Positions 26,591-34,876 of a stretch of DNA of 64,000 bases are shown in pieces. The position numbers and the translations under genes were made by a program. Positions within the stretch are counted from its first letter, which is position 1; each line of letters begins with the position of its first letter. Below the pieces are notes generated by a model that made no database searches, was not told the DNA's origin, and saw nothing but the letters and a program-made list of their open reading frames with translations. Origin of the DNA: Acerihabitans sp015654925. GTDB lineage: Bacteria > Pseudomonadota > Gammaproteobacteria > Enterobacterales > Enterobacteriaceae. Location of the stretch: positions 2,294,001-2,358,000 of the forward strand of contig NZ_CP178732.1 of NCBI RefSeq assembly GCF_047324175.1, read 5' to 3'.

Positions 26591-26710
26591 CTTGGGCAGG
26601 CGGGAAAACCACACCTGCATAGACCCCATCAGTTTCCCTTTAATACGCTCGCTTCACCCCTGGGTGATAGCGGGCTTATCGTGCTGTGGGACCCTTGAAA
26701 TGGCATGTAT

Positions 26711-27643
26711 TCAGCATTTCTCTGAATCAGAATCCGGCGCGTCCAGCATCAGTTTTTCCCTCAGGAGAGGCTCTGCCCAGGCTATAAAAGTCTGTAGCGG
26801 ACGGGAAAGGTGTTTACGGTGTGGATAGAGTAGCTGGACCGGAAGTGGGCGGGGGCGGTAGGCGGGCATGACCTCAATCAGGTCACCTGATTCCAGGTGT
26901 TTTTGTACGTCATATCGGGGTATCTGAATCATTCCCAGACCGGCCAGGCAGCAGGCAATGTAGGCTTCGGCGTTATTGACCGTTATCCGGCCGCGCAGGA
27001 CAGCGGACCGGTAGCTGTCGTTTTCCGGCCATTCCCAGCTCTCGACCCGGCCCGTGGTTGGCGATGCATAGTTGACGGCCAGATGGCGGGGCAGATTTGA
27101 AGGCGTAGCGGGTTGGCCATGCAGGGCGATATAGGCCGGCGCCGCGGCATTGATGAATTTCAGGAACCCGAGTTTACGGGCCACCAGACTTGAGTCGGTC
27201 AGTTTTCCCACACGCAAGGCACAGTCTATTCCCTCTTCCGCCAGACTGACATTGCGGTCAGATGCTCCCATTTCCAGCATCATGTGCGGATAGCGGGTAA
27301 AGAATTCAGGCAGTGAAGGCGCGATGATCAGCCTGCCAATGCGTCCCGGCACATCAAATCTGATTTTCCCCACAGGCTGGCTATCGTTTTGTCTGAACAG
27401 ATTTTCCGTTTCTTCCACGTCCGGTATCACTCTCAGGCAGCGTTCATAAAAAGCCCGGCCATCGGAGGTGAGGGAAACGCTGCGGGTGGTGCGGTGAAGC
27501 AGGCGCGTTCCTACCCGTGATTCAAGCTCCGCAACCGCAGCGGAAACGGTGGATCTGGGCATGTTCATTACGTCGGCCGCGCGGGTGAAACTGCCGCAGT
27601 CCACCACCCGTATAAAAATGCGAAAGAGGTCAATTCTGTCCAT
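26711..27643 (-). CDS. LysR-type transcriptional regulator
   Basis: A 310-residue regulator. The N-terminal helix-turn-helix (FIRVVDCGSFTRAADVMNMP, then RSTVSAAVAELESRVGTRLL) is followed by a periplasmic-binding-like effector domain, ending at about residue 290. It belongs to the DNA-binding group with redox or aromatic effectors, but the ligand is unknown. It is transcribed away from the SDR gene across a 129-bp gap, the classical arrangement for control of that gene and of itself. It lies at the very start of the inserted segment, 120 bases from the umuC break. Confidence 0.9.
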   Translation of the reverse strand: MDRIDLFRIFIRVVDCGSFTRAADVMNMPRSTVSAAVAELESRVGTRLLHRTTRSVSLTSDGRAFYERCLRVIPDVEETENLFRQNDSQPVGKIRFDVPGRIGRLIIAPSLPEFFTRYPHMMLEMGASDRNVSLAEEGIDCALRVGKLTDSSLVARKLGFLKFINAAAPAYIALHGQPATPSNLPRHLAVNYASPTTGRVESWEWPENDSYRSAVLRGRITVNNAEAYIACCLAGLGMIQIPRYDVQKHLESGDLIEVMPAYRPRPLPVQLLYPHRKHLSRPLQTFIAWAEPLLREKLMLDAPDSDSEKC

Positions 27644-27772
27644 AAAAATTACATTGTTCGTGTTTTATGGACAGTATAATCAGAATTGCGGCCTTTATAC
27701 AGAAAATGCAGGAGCTATTCTCAGGGGGCACCATCTTTGGCTGTTATACCCATAGAGAAGAGGACTGACGTC

Positions 27773-28546
27773 ATGACAGAGCACAGTATCAAAGGCAAAT
27801 CCGTCATTATTGCCGGCGGCGCGAAAAATCTGGGCGGGCTGATTGCGCGTGATTTTGCCGCGCACGGCGCGAAAGCCATCGCCATACATTACAACAGAGC
27901 GGGAAGTAAAGATGACGCGGAGGCCACCGTGGCGGCGATCATGGCCGCCGGAGCGCAGGCTGTGGCCTTTCAGGCCGACCTGACCACGGCCGGCGCCGTG
28001 GAAAAGCTCTTCGCGGACGTGACGGCGGCCATCGGCAGGCCGGACATTGCCGTCAATACCGTGGGCAAGGTGCTGAAAAAGCCCCTGTTCGATATCTCGG
28101 AAGCGGAGTATGACGAGATGAGCGCGGTGAACGCCAAGTCGGCCTTTTTCTTTCTTAAAGAGGCCGGGAAGCACCTCAATGACAATGGGAAAATCTGTAC
28201 CCTGGTGACTTCCCTGCTTGGAGCGTTTACGCCTTTTTATGCCGCTTACGCCGGCACCAAGGCGCCGGTGGAGCATTTTACCCGCGCGGCGGCGAAGGAG
28301 TTGGGCGAGCGGGGGATTTCCGTCACCGCCATCGGTCCGGGTCCTATGGATACGCCGTTCTTTTATCCGGCTGAAAGCGCCGAGGCGCGGGATTACCATA
28401 AGACGGCGGCCGCGCTCTCACCTTTCAGCAAAACCGGCCTGACGGATATCGCCGATATCGTTCCCTGGATACGTTTTCTGGTGACGGAGGGATGGTGGAT
28501 GACCGGCCAGACCATTCTGGTGAATGGCGGCTATACCACAAAATAA
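27773..28546 (+). CDS. Short-chain dehydrogenase/reductase
   Basis: A 257-residue SDR. The nucleotide-binding site reads SVIIAGGAKNLGGLIARDF, a GG-A-K-x-x-G variant. The active site is YAAYAGTKAPVEHFTRAAA (Tyr and Lys), with the catalytic serine in LVTSLLGAF. IGPGPMDTPFF follows the family's PG motif. It would reduce or oxidise a small carbonyl or alcohol with NAD(P)H; the substrate is unknown. ATG 27773 has a GAAGAGGA site. It is divergent from the LysR gene and converges on the MocR gene 50 bases away. Confidence 0.88.
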   Translation: MTEHSIKGKSVIIAGGAKNLGGLIARDFAAHGAKAIAIHYNRAGSKDDAEATVAAIMAAGAQAVAFQADLTTAGAVEKLFADVTAAIGRPDIAVNTVGKVLKKPLFDISEAEYDEMSAVNAKSAFFFLKEAGKHLNDNGKICTLVTSLLGAFTPFYAAYAGTKAPVEHFTRAAAKELGERGISVTAIGPGPMDTPFFYPAESAEARDYHKTAAALSPFSKTGLTDIADIVPWIRFLVTEGWWMTGQTILVNGGYTTK

Positions 28547-28596
28547 CCTCACTATAATGGTTATAGCGCCACCGTGATCTTCACGCACCGCTGCCA

Positions 28597-29994
28597 CTAC
28601 AGCGCCACCGTGGACAGCCAGGCGGGGTATTCCAGCATGTCCGCCACGTTTTTCAGCATTCCCTCGCACTGCTCGCGGCTGTTGGGCCCTCCCAGGCACA
28701 GGCGCAGCGCATCGGGGGGATTATTGTCGGTACAGAAGGCGGCGCTGGAGACCGCGCTGACCCCCTGATGGCGCAGTTTCACCGCCACATCCGACGGATT
28801 CCAGCCCTGGCGGTGCGGCAGCCGCAGCCAGAGATGGAAACCTTCGGCATCCGCCTGCAGACTGTAATGGCGCAGCAGTCGGGCGGCCATCCGCTGGCGC
28901 AGCACCGCTTCTTCCCGCACCGCCAGCAGCATTCTTTCCGCCGTACCGTCGTTAATCCACTGGGCCGCCAGCGCATTGGTGAACGGGCTGGACATCACCG
29001 TCAGCGCCCGCATGGCGCCGGCCAGATGCTGCCCCTGGCGCACCGTGGGGGCGTGCACCCAGGCAATACGCAAACCGGCGCCGAAACATTTCGACAGGCC
29101 GGTAATATACCAGGTCAGTTCCGGCACCAGCTCCGCCATGGCGGGCAGGGACGCCGAGGGCAGCATGGCATAGGCGTCGTCTTCGATAATCGGCACGCTG
29201 TAGCGCAGGGCTACGTCCGCCAGCTTCTCACGCCGGCGCAGCGGCATGGTCAGGGTAGTGGGATTATTGATGGTGGGATTGAGATACAGGGCGCGGATTT
29301 GGCCGGTCTGGCAGGCGTTTTCAAACGAGCGCGGCATAGGGCCGTCTCCATCGCATTCCAGTGCGTGCAGGGTGATATCCAACTGGGCGGCGATGGCCTT
29401 CAGCCCCGGATACACCAGGCTGCCGACGCAGATTTCTCCGCCCCGGCGCGCCAGCAGGGTCAGCAATCCCACCAGCACGCTGTGAATGCCGGGACACACC
29501 AGCAACCGCTCCGGGGCCACCGCCGGTAAACGGCGCCCTAGCCAGCGGCATCCCGCCTCTTTGTCGTCATGGTTGCCGCCGAAATCGTGATAGCGCAGCA
29601 GGGGGAACAGATCTTTGTGGGCAAACAGATTCAGGGCGCCCTGACGGATTTGCGCCACGAGATCCGGCGAATCCGGCTCCACCGGCAGATTCATGGTCAT
29701 CTCATAGCTGCTGCCGTTGCGGGGCGGGATCGACGGCACCTTGCCGCGGATAAAACTGCCGGTGCCCGGACGGGAATCAATGAGTCCGCGCTTGCGCGCT
29801 TCGGCGTAGCCGCGGGTCACCGTGGTGTAATTCAGTGAGAGTTTTACCGCCAGATCCCGCAGAGGCGGCAGGCGATCCCGCGGCTGGAAATCACCGCTTT
29901 CAATGGCGTCATGGATCAAATCGGCAATCAGCAGATAGGCCGGACGCTCCGGTCGTTCATGCATATAGTGCGTCCAACGATCGAATCGTTTCAT
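28597..29994 (-). CDS. MocR-type regulator (GntR domain plus aminotransferase domain)
   Basis: About 465 residues from ATG 29994. An N-terminal winged helix (AYLLIADLIHDAIESGDFQP, then LPPLRDLAVKLSLNYTTVTR) is fused to a class I aminotransferase-like domain. That domain has NPTINNPTTLTMPLRRREKL and ITGLSKCFGAGLRIAWV, the latter with the PLP-binding lysine. MocR proteins use PLP or amino-acid ligands to control divergent genes. Here the divergent unit is the Nit1C operon, 387 bases away. The intervening region holds repeated ATGATTGC boxes and a sigma-54-type promoter, so it is the natural candidate for local control of Nit1C. Confidence 0.9.
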   Translation of the reverse strand: MKRFDRWTHYMHERPERPAYLLIADLIHDAIESGDFQPRDRLPPLRDLAVKLSLNYTTVTRGYAEARKRGLIDSRPGTGSFIRGKVPSIPPRNGSSYEMTMNLPVEPDSPDLVAQIRQGALNLFAHKDLFPLLRYHDFGGNHDDKEAGCRWLGRRLPAVAPERLLVCPGIHSVLVGLLTLLARRGGEICVGSLVYPGLKAIAAQLDITLHALECDGDGPMPRSFENACQTGQIRALYLNPTINNPTTLTMPLRRREKLADVALRYSVPIIEDDAYAMLPSASLPAMAELVPELTWYITGLSKCFGAGLRIAWVHAPTVRQGQHLAGAMRALTVMSSPFTNALAAQWINDGTAERMLLAVREEAVLRQRMAARLLRHYSLQADAEGFHLWLRLPHRQGWNPSDVAVKLRHQGVSAVSSAAFCTDNNPPDALRLCLGGPNSREQCEGMLKNVADMLEYPAWLSTVAL

Positions 29995-30049
29995 TCCTGT
30001 TTCTCTCTGGGTGGCGGACTTCCACTCTAGCGGATTCATCCGTGCCCAT

Positions 30050-30255
30050 GCAATCATTGATGTAATGATTGTGTTTAATGATTGCATCAGATTGTTTGTT
30101 ATGCGTTAGCATGGTGCAATCATGGGTTACGCCTGCGTTGTCATTGTGCAGCAAATTGGTTAATTGCTGCGCGTTGATTGCCAAATAAACTCAAATGCAG
30201 GCCGTTAAAAATTTTTTTTGCTCAGAAGTTGAGCGATTGATTGGCCGATGATTGC
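30050..30255. promoter_or_regulatory. Repeated ATGATTGC boxes between mocR-type gene and Nit1C
   Basis: Five copies of ATGATTG(C) or its complement lie at 30050-30058, 30064-30071, 30077-30085, 30116-30123 and 30248-30255. The first two form a perfect inverted repeat CAATCATT-N5-AATGATTG; the second and third are direct repeats 13 bases apart. MocR regulators commonly bind such repeats. Confidence 0.5.
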
Positions 30256-30273
30256 ATGGTCCCTTTCCGCCCC

Positions 30274-30289
30274 TGGCATAACCCTTGCT
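30274..30289 (+). promoter_or_regulatory. Sigma-54-type promoter of the Nit1C operon
   Basis: TGGCATAACCCTTGCT has the invariant GG and GC exactly 10 bases apart and fits TGGCAYR-N4-TTGCW. Transcription would begin near 30300, about 80 bases before the first Nit1C gene. Confidence 0.7.
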
Positions 30290-30380
30290 CCATGGATAAT
30301 GACGCGTCCGTTAGCCGGCGCGATACATCATCCGCCGCGGCTGTCGGCGATGCCAGTAAACCTGCGAAGAGACTAAGATT

Positions 30381-30863
30381 ATGCCAACGGTAACAATGCC
30401 CGCACATCAATCCGGCGATTTCCTGGTGGATTACGAAGAAAAGGTGTTTGAAGACGTGAAGGCCGAGCCAGGCCAGAAAGCGCTGGTGACCTTCCATACC
30501 GTCGCGTTCGAAGGATCCATCGGTTTTGTGAATATGCTGCAGGCCACCCGGCTGCAGCGCAAAGGCTTTGAAACCTCGATTCTGTTATACGGACCGGGGG
30601 TGACCCTCGGCGTACAGCGCGGCTTTCCCAAGCTGGGAGACGAAGCCTTCCCCGGCCATATGAACTTCAATAACCAGCTGCAAAAATTCATGGCCGAAGG
30701 CGGCAAGGTCTTTGCCTGCCGTTTTGCCCTGCAGGCGTTGTACGGCCACGGCGAACCCTCGCTCATTGAGGGCATCCGCGCCATCAATCCGCTGGACGTG
30801 CTGGATCTGAAGCTGCTGCACATCCGCGACAACGCGGTGATTCTTGATACCTGGACCGTGTAA
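30381..30863 (+). CDS. MSMEG_0572/Sll0783 family nitrogen starvation protein
   Basis: A 160-residue protein, first gene of the Nit1C cluster. It contains KALVTFHTVAFEGSIGFVNM, TSILLYGPGVTLGVQRGFPK and GHMNFNNQLQKFMAEGGKVF, which give a DsrE-like alpha/beta pattern and mark the MSMEG_0572 family. Single cysteines occur in FACRFALQAL. In cyanobacteria and mycobacteria the homologues are induced by nitrogen starvation; the biochemical role is unknown. The next gene begins 13 bases after its stop, with a shared AAGGAG. Confidence 0.88.
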   Translation: MPTVTMPAHQSGDFLVDYEEKVFEDVKAEPGQKALVTFHTVAFEGSIGFVNMLQATRLQRKGFETSILLYGPGVTLGVQRGFPKLGDEAFPGHMNFNNQLQKFMAEGGKVFACRFALQALYGHGEPSLIEGIRAINPLDVLDLKLLHIRDNAVILDTWTV

Positions 30864-30875
30864 GGAGCCGACGTT

Positions 30876-31934
30876 ATGGCACAGGACCGTATCATCCGTG
30901 CCGCCGCCGTGCAGATTGCGCCTGACCTCGGCCAGGCGCAAAAAACGCTGTCGCGCGTGCTGGATGCCATTGATGAAGCCGCGGGCAAGGGGGCCGAGAT
31001 TGTGGTATTTCCCGAAACCCTGGTGCCCTGGTATCCCTATTTTTCCTTTATCGCGCCGCCCATGACCGCCGGCGCCGAGCACCTGCGGCTTTACCAGCAG
31101 GCGGTGGAAGTACCCGGCCCCATTACCCGCGCGGTGGCCGACAGCGCCCGTCGCCACGGCATGGTGGTGGTGCTGGGGGTGACCGAACGGGATCACGGCA
31201 GCCTGTTCAACACCCAGCTGGTATTCGACGCCGACGGCGAGCTGGTGCTGAAGCGGCGTAAAATCACCCCAACCTATCACGAACGCATGATCTGGGGGCA
31301 GGGGGACGCCTCGGGGCTGAAGGCGGTGGATACCGCCGTCGGCCGGGTCGCGGCCCTGGCCTGCTGGGAACACTACAATCCCCTGGCCCGCTATGCGCTG
31401 ATGGTCCAGCACGAGGAGATCCACTGCAGCCAGTTTCCCGGCTCGCTGGTGGGCCAGATCTTCGCCGATCAGATGGAGGTCACCATCCGCCATCACGCCC
31501 TGGAGTCCGGCTGTTTTGTTATTAACGCCACCGGCTGGCTGCGGGAAGATCAGATTGAATCCATTACCTCGGATGCCGATTTGCAGCGCGGGCTGCGCGG
31601 CGGGTGCCATACCGCCATTATCTCGCCGGAAGGACGGCATCTGGCGCCTCCCATCACCGAGGGGGAAGGCATTCTTATCGCCGATCTGGATATGAAGCTT
31701 ATCGCCAAGCGTAAACGCATGATGGATTCCGTGGGGCACTATGCCCGGCCGGAACTGTTAAGCCTGCTGATCAATGACCGGCCCGCGGACTACTGCCATC
31801 CGCAAGCGTCCTATGAGCAGGCCGTTCATCATCAGCACATTTCCTTCGCGTCTTCGCAAACCGCCCCAGAGTCCTTTACTTCCGACCTCACAGGAGGGCG
31901 CCATGAGCCTGAGCAACCAGCGACTGATTACTGA
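30876..31934 (+). CDS. Nit1-type nitrilase of the Nit1C cluster
   Basis: A 352-residue carbon-nitrogen hydrolase. The catalytic triad is in place: Glu47 (VVFPETLVPWYPYF), Lys129 (KRRKITPTYHERMIWGQGD) and Cys163 (ALACWEHYNPL). The family hydrolyses nitriles to acids and ammonia. In Nit1C-bearing pseudomonads this cluster is required for growth on cyanide as nitrogen source. The last 32 bases overlap the radical SAM gene, so the C-terminal tail may be slightly longer than in relatives. It is a complete frame from ATG 30876 with AAGGAG upstream. Confidence 0.92.
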   Translation: MAQDRIIRAAAVQIAPDLGQAQKTLSRVLDAIDEAAGKGAEIVVFPETLVPWYPYFSFIAPPMTAGAEHLRLYQQAVEVPGPITRAVADSARRHGMVVVLGVTERDHGSLFNTQLVFDADGELVLKRRKITPTYHERMIWGQGDASGLKAVDTAVGRVAALACWEHYNPLARYALMVQHEEIHCSQFPGSLVGQIFADQMEVTIRHHALESGCFVINATGWLREDQIESITSDADLQRGLRGGCHTAIISPEGRHLAPPITEGEGILIADLDMKLIAKRKRMMDSVGHYARPELLSLLINDRPADYCHPQASYEQAVHHQHISFASSQTAPESFTSDLTGGRHEPEQPATDY

Positions 31935-33003
31935 ACTGCAAACCCACGGCCTGAAGGTGGTCAATCCCCAGACGGCCCATGTCAATCGCCAGGGCGGCGC
32001 CGGTCCGTCGGATCACCAGGCGGTGACTATCGACGGCATGACGGTCATGGTGCCGGTGTATACCCAGCAGGCGCACCAGTCCCCCTGGAGCGTGACCCAT
32101 GACGGGGCCGGCGTCAGCCATTTGCTGAAAGACGCCATTCCGGTGCGGGATATCAGCTTTGTCTCCCAGCCGAATTTCTACCGGCTGAGCACCGCCGACG
32201 GTGTCCCGTACTCCCATATCGCCACCCTGCACGGCGCCGATGTGCTGGCCACCACCGTTTTGCAAACCTGCATCCGCTATGAAAACCGGCGCAAGGCCTG
32301 CCAGTTTTGCGCCATCGGCCAGTCCCTGGCGGCGGGCAAGACCATCGCCCGTAAAACGCCGCAGCAGCTGGCGGAAGTGGCCAAGGCCGCGGTGGAACTG
32401 GACGGCGTGCGGCATATGGTGATGACCACCGGCACCCCCTCCGGCAGCGATCGCGGGGCGCGGGTACTGTGCGAAAGCGCCGAGGCCATTCGGGCGGCGG
32501 TGGATCTGCCGTTGCAGGGGCAATGCGAACCGCCGGGGGATGCGCTGTGGTTTACCCGCATGAAGGAGGCGGGCATCGATGCGTTGGGCATGCATTTGGA
32601 GGCGGTAACCCCGGCGGTGCGGGCGCGCATTATGCCGGGCAAAGCCGTCGTCACCGTGGAGCAATATATGGCGGCGTTCCAGGACGCGGTGCGGGTGTTC
32701 GGCCACGGCCAGGTGAGCACCTATATCCTGGCGGGACTGGGGGATACCCGTGAGGCGATATTGTCTACGGCGCGGGAGCTGATTGATATCGGCGTGTATC
32801 CCTTTGTGGTGCCGTTCGTGCCCATCCGCGGTACGCCGCTTGAGGATCATGCGCCGCCGGCAGCGGATTTCATGGAGTCCATTTTGCAGCCCCTGGGCAG
32901 CATGCTGCGCGGCGGCGGCCTGCGTTCCGCCGATATCAAGGCCGGCTGCGGCCGTTGCGGCGCCTGTTCGCCGTTGTCCAGCTACGAGCGGGCCTCGGCC
33001 TGA
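31903..33003 (+). CDS. MSMEG_0568 family radical SAM protein
   Basis: A 366-residue protein from ATG 31903 (CAGGAGG site), overlapping nit1. The iron-sulfur cysteines are Cys123, Cys133 and Cys136 (TCIRYENRRKACQFCAIG), spaced Cx9Cx2C and not the usual Cx3Cx2C; this spacing is a family trait. GMHLEAVTPAVRARIMPG and GQVSTYILAGLGDTREAI lie in the barrel. Three further cysteines close the protein (Cys349, 352, 355 in CGRCGACSP), probably for a second cluster. It probably makes or modifies a metabolite of the nitrile pathway; the substrate is unknown. Confidence 0.9.
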   Translation: MSLSNQRLITELQTHGLKVVNPQTAHVNRQGGAGPSDHQAVTIDGMTVMVPVYTQQAHQSPWSVTHDGAGVSHLLKDAIPVRDISFVSQPNFYRLSTADGVPYSHIATLHGADVLATTVLQTCIRYENRRKACQFCAIGQSLAAGKTIARKTPQQLAEVAKAAVELDGVRHMVMTTGTPSGSDRGARVLCESAEAIRAAVDLPLQGQCEPPGDALWFTRMKEAGIDALGMHLEAVTPAVRARIMPGKAVVTVEQYMAAFQDAVRVFGHGQVSTYILAGLGDTREAILSTARELIDIGVYPFVVPFVPIRGTPLEDHAPPAADFMESILQPLGSMLRGGGLRSADIKAGCGRCGACSPLSSYERASA

Positions 33004-33016
33004 GGGGAGTGACAGC

Positions 33017-33580
33017 ATGTTCTATCCCGAATACCGCATCAAATGGGTGACCTTGCCCTGGGAGCGCGAGCAGGCCTATCTGCTGCGCCAGCGGGTTTTT
33101 TGCCACGAGCAGGGGCTGTTTGAAGAGCATGACCGGGATGCTATCGATGAACGCGCCCGGCTGCTGGTGGCTATCGGCAGTACGGCGGGCTGGCCGGAGC
33201 AAATCGTCGGCACGGTGCGCATCCACCGGGAAGAGGGGGATATTTGGTACGGTTCGCGGCTGGCGGTGGACCGGCATTTCCGCCGGCAGGGGCAACTGGG
33301 GCCGACCCTTATCCGCCTGGCGGTATCCAGCGCCTGTGCCCTGGGCTGCGAGGCGTTTTATGCCCGGGTGCAGCAGCAAAACGTGCCGCTGTTCCGGCGC
33401 ATGCACTGGTCATCCCTGTCCACCGAACGGCTGCGGGGTATCGATCATGCGGTTATGCAGGCGGATCTGGCGTTTTATCCGCCCTGTTTCGACCCCAACA
33501 GCGGCATGGTGCTGAGCGGGCCTTCGCCGCGGCCGGCGCGGGAGCTGGCGCCGCTGCTGATGAGCCTGGAGGGCGGCTGA
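33017..33580 (+). CDS. MSMEG_0567 family GNAT acetyltransferase
   Basis: A 187-residue protein from ATG 33017. It contains REQAYLLRQRVFCHEQGLFE and GTVRIHREEGDIWYGSRLAV. The acetyl-CoA loop segment DRHFRRQGQLGPTLIRLAV and ACALGCEAFYARVQQQNVPL complete the GNAT fold. The family is confined to Nit1C clusters and is often fused to the next protein, the AIR synthase-like one. Here they are separate genes whose stop and start overlap (TGATG at 33578-33582). The acceptor is unknown. Confidence 0.88.
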   Translation: MFYPEYRIKWVTLPWEREQAYLLRQRVFCHEQGLFEEHDRDAIDERARLLVAIGSTAGWPEQIVGTVRIHREEGDIWYGSRLAVDRHFRRQGQLGPTLIRLAVSSACALGCEAFYARVQQQNVPLFRRMHWSSLSTERLRGIDHAVMQADLAFYPPCFDPNSGMVLSGPSPRPARELAPLLMSLEGG

Positions 33581-34539
33581 TGGATGATTTACACGTGCTG
33601 CTGGCGGAGGTGCGCCGGTACGGCGGCATCGATCAGAAGCGGGACATCCAGGGGATTGCCGGAGAACTGCGTGAAGCCTGGCCTCTGGCCGGCTGCGACA
33701 ACGGCGATGACTGCGCCGCCATTCCGCAGGAAGAGGGCTATAGCCTGCTGGCCATGGAGGGGTTTATCAACCGGTTCGTGGCGGACGATCCCTGGTTCGC
33801 CGGCTGGTGCGGACTGATGGTTAATCTGAGCGACATCGCCGCCATGGGCGGCACGGCGGTGGCGGTGGTGAATGCCCTGTGGAGCGCCGGTCCGGAACAG
33901 GCGCGCCGTTTGATGCAGGGCATGGCCGCCGCGTCCCGGGCCTATCGGGTGCCCATCGTCGGCGGCCATACCAATTTACGCAGCGAATCGCCGCAGCTGG
34001 CGGTGGCGGTGCTGGGCAAAGCGAAACGGGTGCTGCGGGCCTCCGGGGCGAAGCCGGGACACACCTTAATCGCCGCCATAGATTTGCGCGGCGCCCGACG
34101 CGGGCCCTGGCTGAACTGGGACGCCGCGACCCGCGCCGATCCGGCGGCGCTGCGCGACGCCATGGCGCTGTTGCCGACGCTGGCGGAACAGGGGCTGGTA
34201 CAGGCGGCCAAGGACATCAGCCAGGCCGGCCTGCTCGGCACCCTGGTCATGCTGTTGGAAAGCGCCCGGGCCGGCGCGGACATTGATTTAACGGCCATAC
34301 CCCGTCCGGCGGAGATCCGCTGGCAAGAGTGGCTGTGCATGTTTCCCAGCTACGGCTATCTGTTGACGGTCCATTCCCAGCAGGCAGACGAGGTGCTGGC
34401 GCACTTTCATCGGCTCGGTATCGGCGCGGCGGCCATCGGCGGCATTACCGCCGACCCGAGGCTTTGGGTCGGCGATGGTTCACACCGCCACTGTTTCTGG
34501 GATCTCGACACAACGCCGCTTACCGGCATCAACCCCTGA
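33580..34539 (+). CDS. Sll0787 family AIR synthase-like protein
   Basis: A 319-residue protein starting at ATG 33580, overlapping the GNAT stop by one base. It is a PurM/ThiL/SelD-type ATP-binding protein: AGCDNGDDCAAIPQEEGYSL (metal and ATP region), MVNLSDIAAMGGTAVAVVNA and VGGHTNLRSESPQLAVAVLG. It ends with QAAKDISQAGLLGTLVMLLE. This superfamily phosphorylates carbonyl or amide oxygens or selenide with ATP. The Nit1C member's substrate is not known; ATP activation of a one-carbon nitrogen intermediate is an inference. Confidence 0.88.
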   Translation: MDDLHVLLAEVRRYGGIDQKRDIQGIAGELREAWPLAGCDNGDDCAAIPQEEGYSLLAMEGFINRFVADDPWFAGWCGLMVNLSDIAAMGGTAVAVVNALWSAGPEQARRLMQGMAAASRAYRVPIVGGHTNLRSESPQLAVAVLGKAKRVLRASGAKPGHTLIAAIDLRGARRGPWLNWDAATRADPAALRDAMALLPTLAEQGLVQAAKDISQAGLLGTLVMLLESARAGADIDLTAIPRPAEIRWQEWLCMFPSYGYLLTVHSQQADEVLAHFHRLGIGAAAIGGITADPRLWVGDGSHRHCFWDLDTTPLTGINP

Positions 34540-34561
34540 CTTTTTTATTCTGGAGGCGCTT

Positions 34562-34861
34562 ATGCCCGCAATGCATTTTACCGTCCGCTGGCCGGACAGC
34601 TCCGTGGACGTGTGTTATTCACCGTCCACCGTGATTGAACAGCATCTGGAGGTGGGCAAAGAGTACAGCGTGGAGGAGTTTACCGGACTGGCGCGCCGGG
34701 CGCTGCAGGAAGCCAGCGACCGGGTCGCGCTGAAGTTCGGTTATGCCTGTTCAAGCGCCATGGATCAGTCCGGCGCCATCGAACTCAAGGCCGGGGGTTT
34801 TTTGCCCGATGCCCGCCCGGTGCGCGTCGAGAAAATCGAAGCGCTGCCCGTTAATCATTAA
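34562..34861 (+). CDS. MSMEG_0570 family nitrogen starvation protein
   Basis: A 99-residue protein from ATG 34562 (TGGAGG site). It reads MHFTVRWPDSSVDVCYSPST, then VIEQHLEVGKEYSVEEFTGL and ASDRVALKFGYACSSAMDQS, the full MSMEG_0570 pattern. Two cysteines (VCYSP and ACSSA) are conserved in the family. It is small and soluble, perhaps an accessory or carrier for the flavoprotein encoded 15 bases downstream. Function unknown. Confidence 0.85.
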   Translation: MPAMHFTVRWPDSSVDVCYSPSTVIEQHLEVGKEYSVEEFTGLARRALQEASDRVALKFGYACSSAMDQSGAIELKAGGFLPDARPVRVEKIEALPVNH

Positions 34862-34876
34862 TTCAGGAACGGTACC

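Noticed and set aside
30585..31739. A 384-codon minus-strand frame opposite the nitrilase gene
   Set aside because: Histidine/glycine/glutamine-rich antisense product over a gene with an intact catalytic triad; no domain and no initiation signal.
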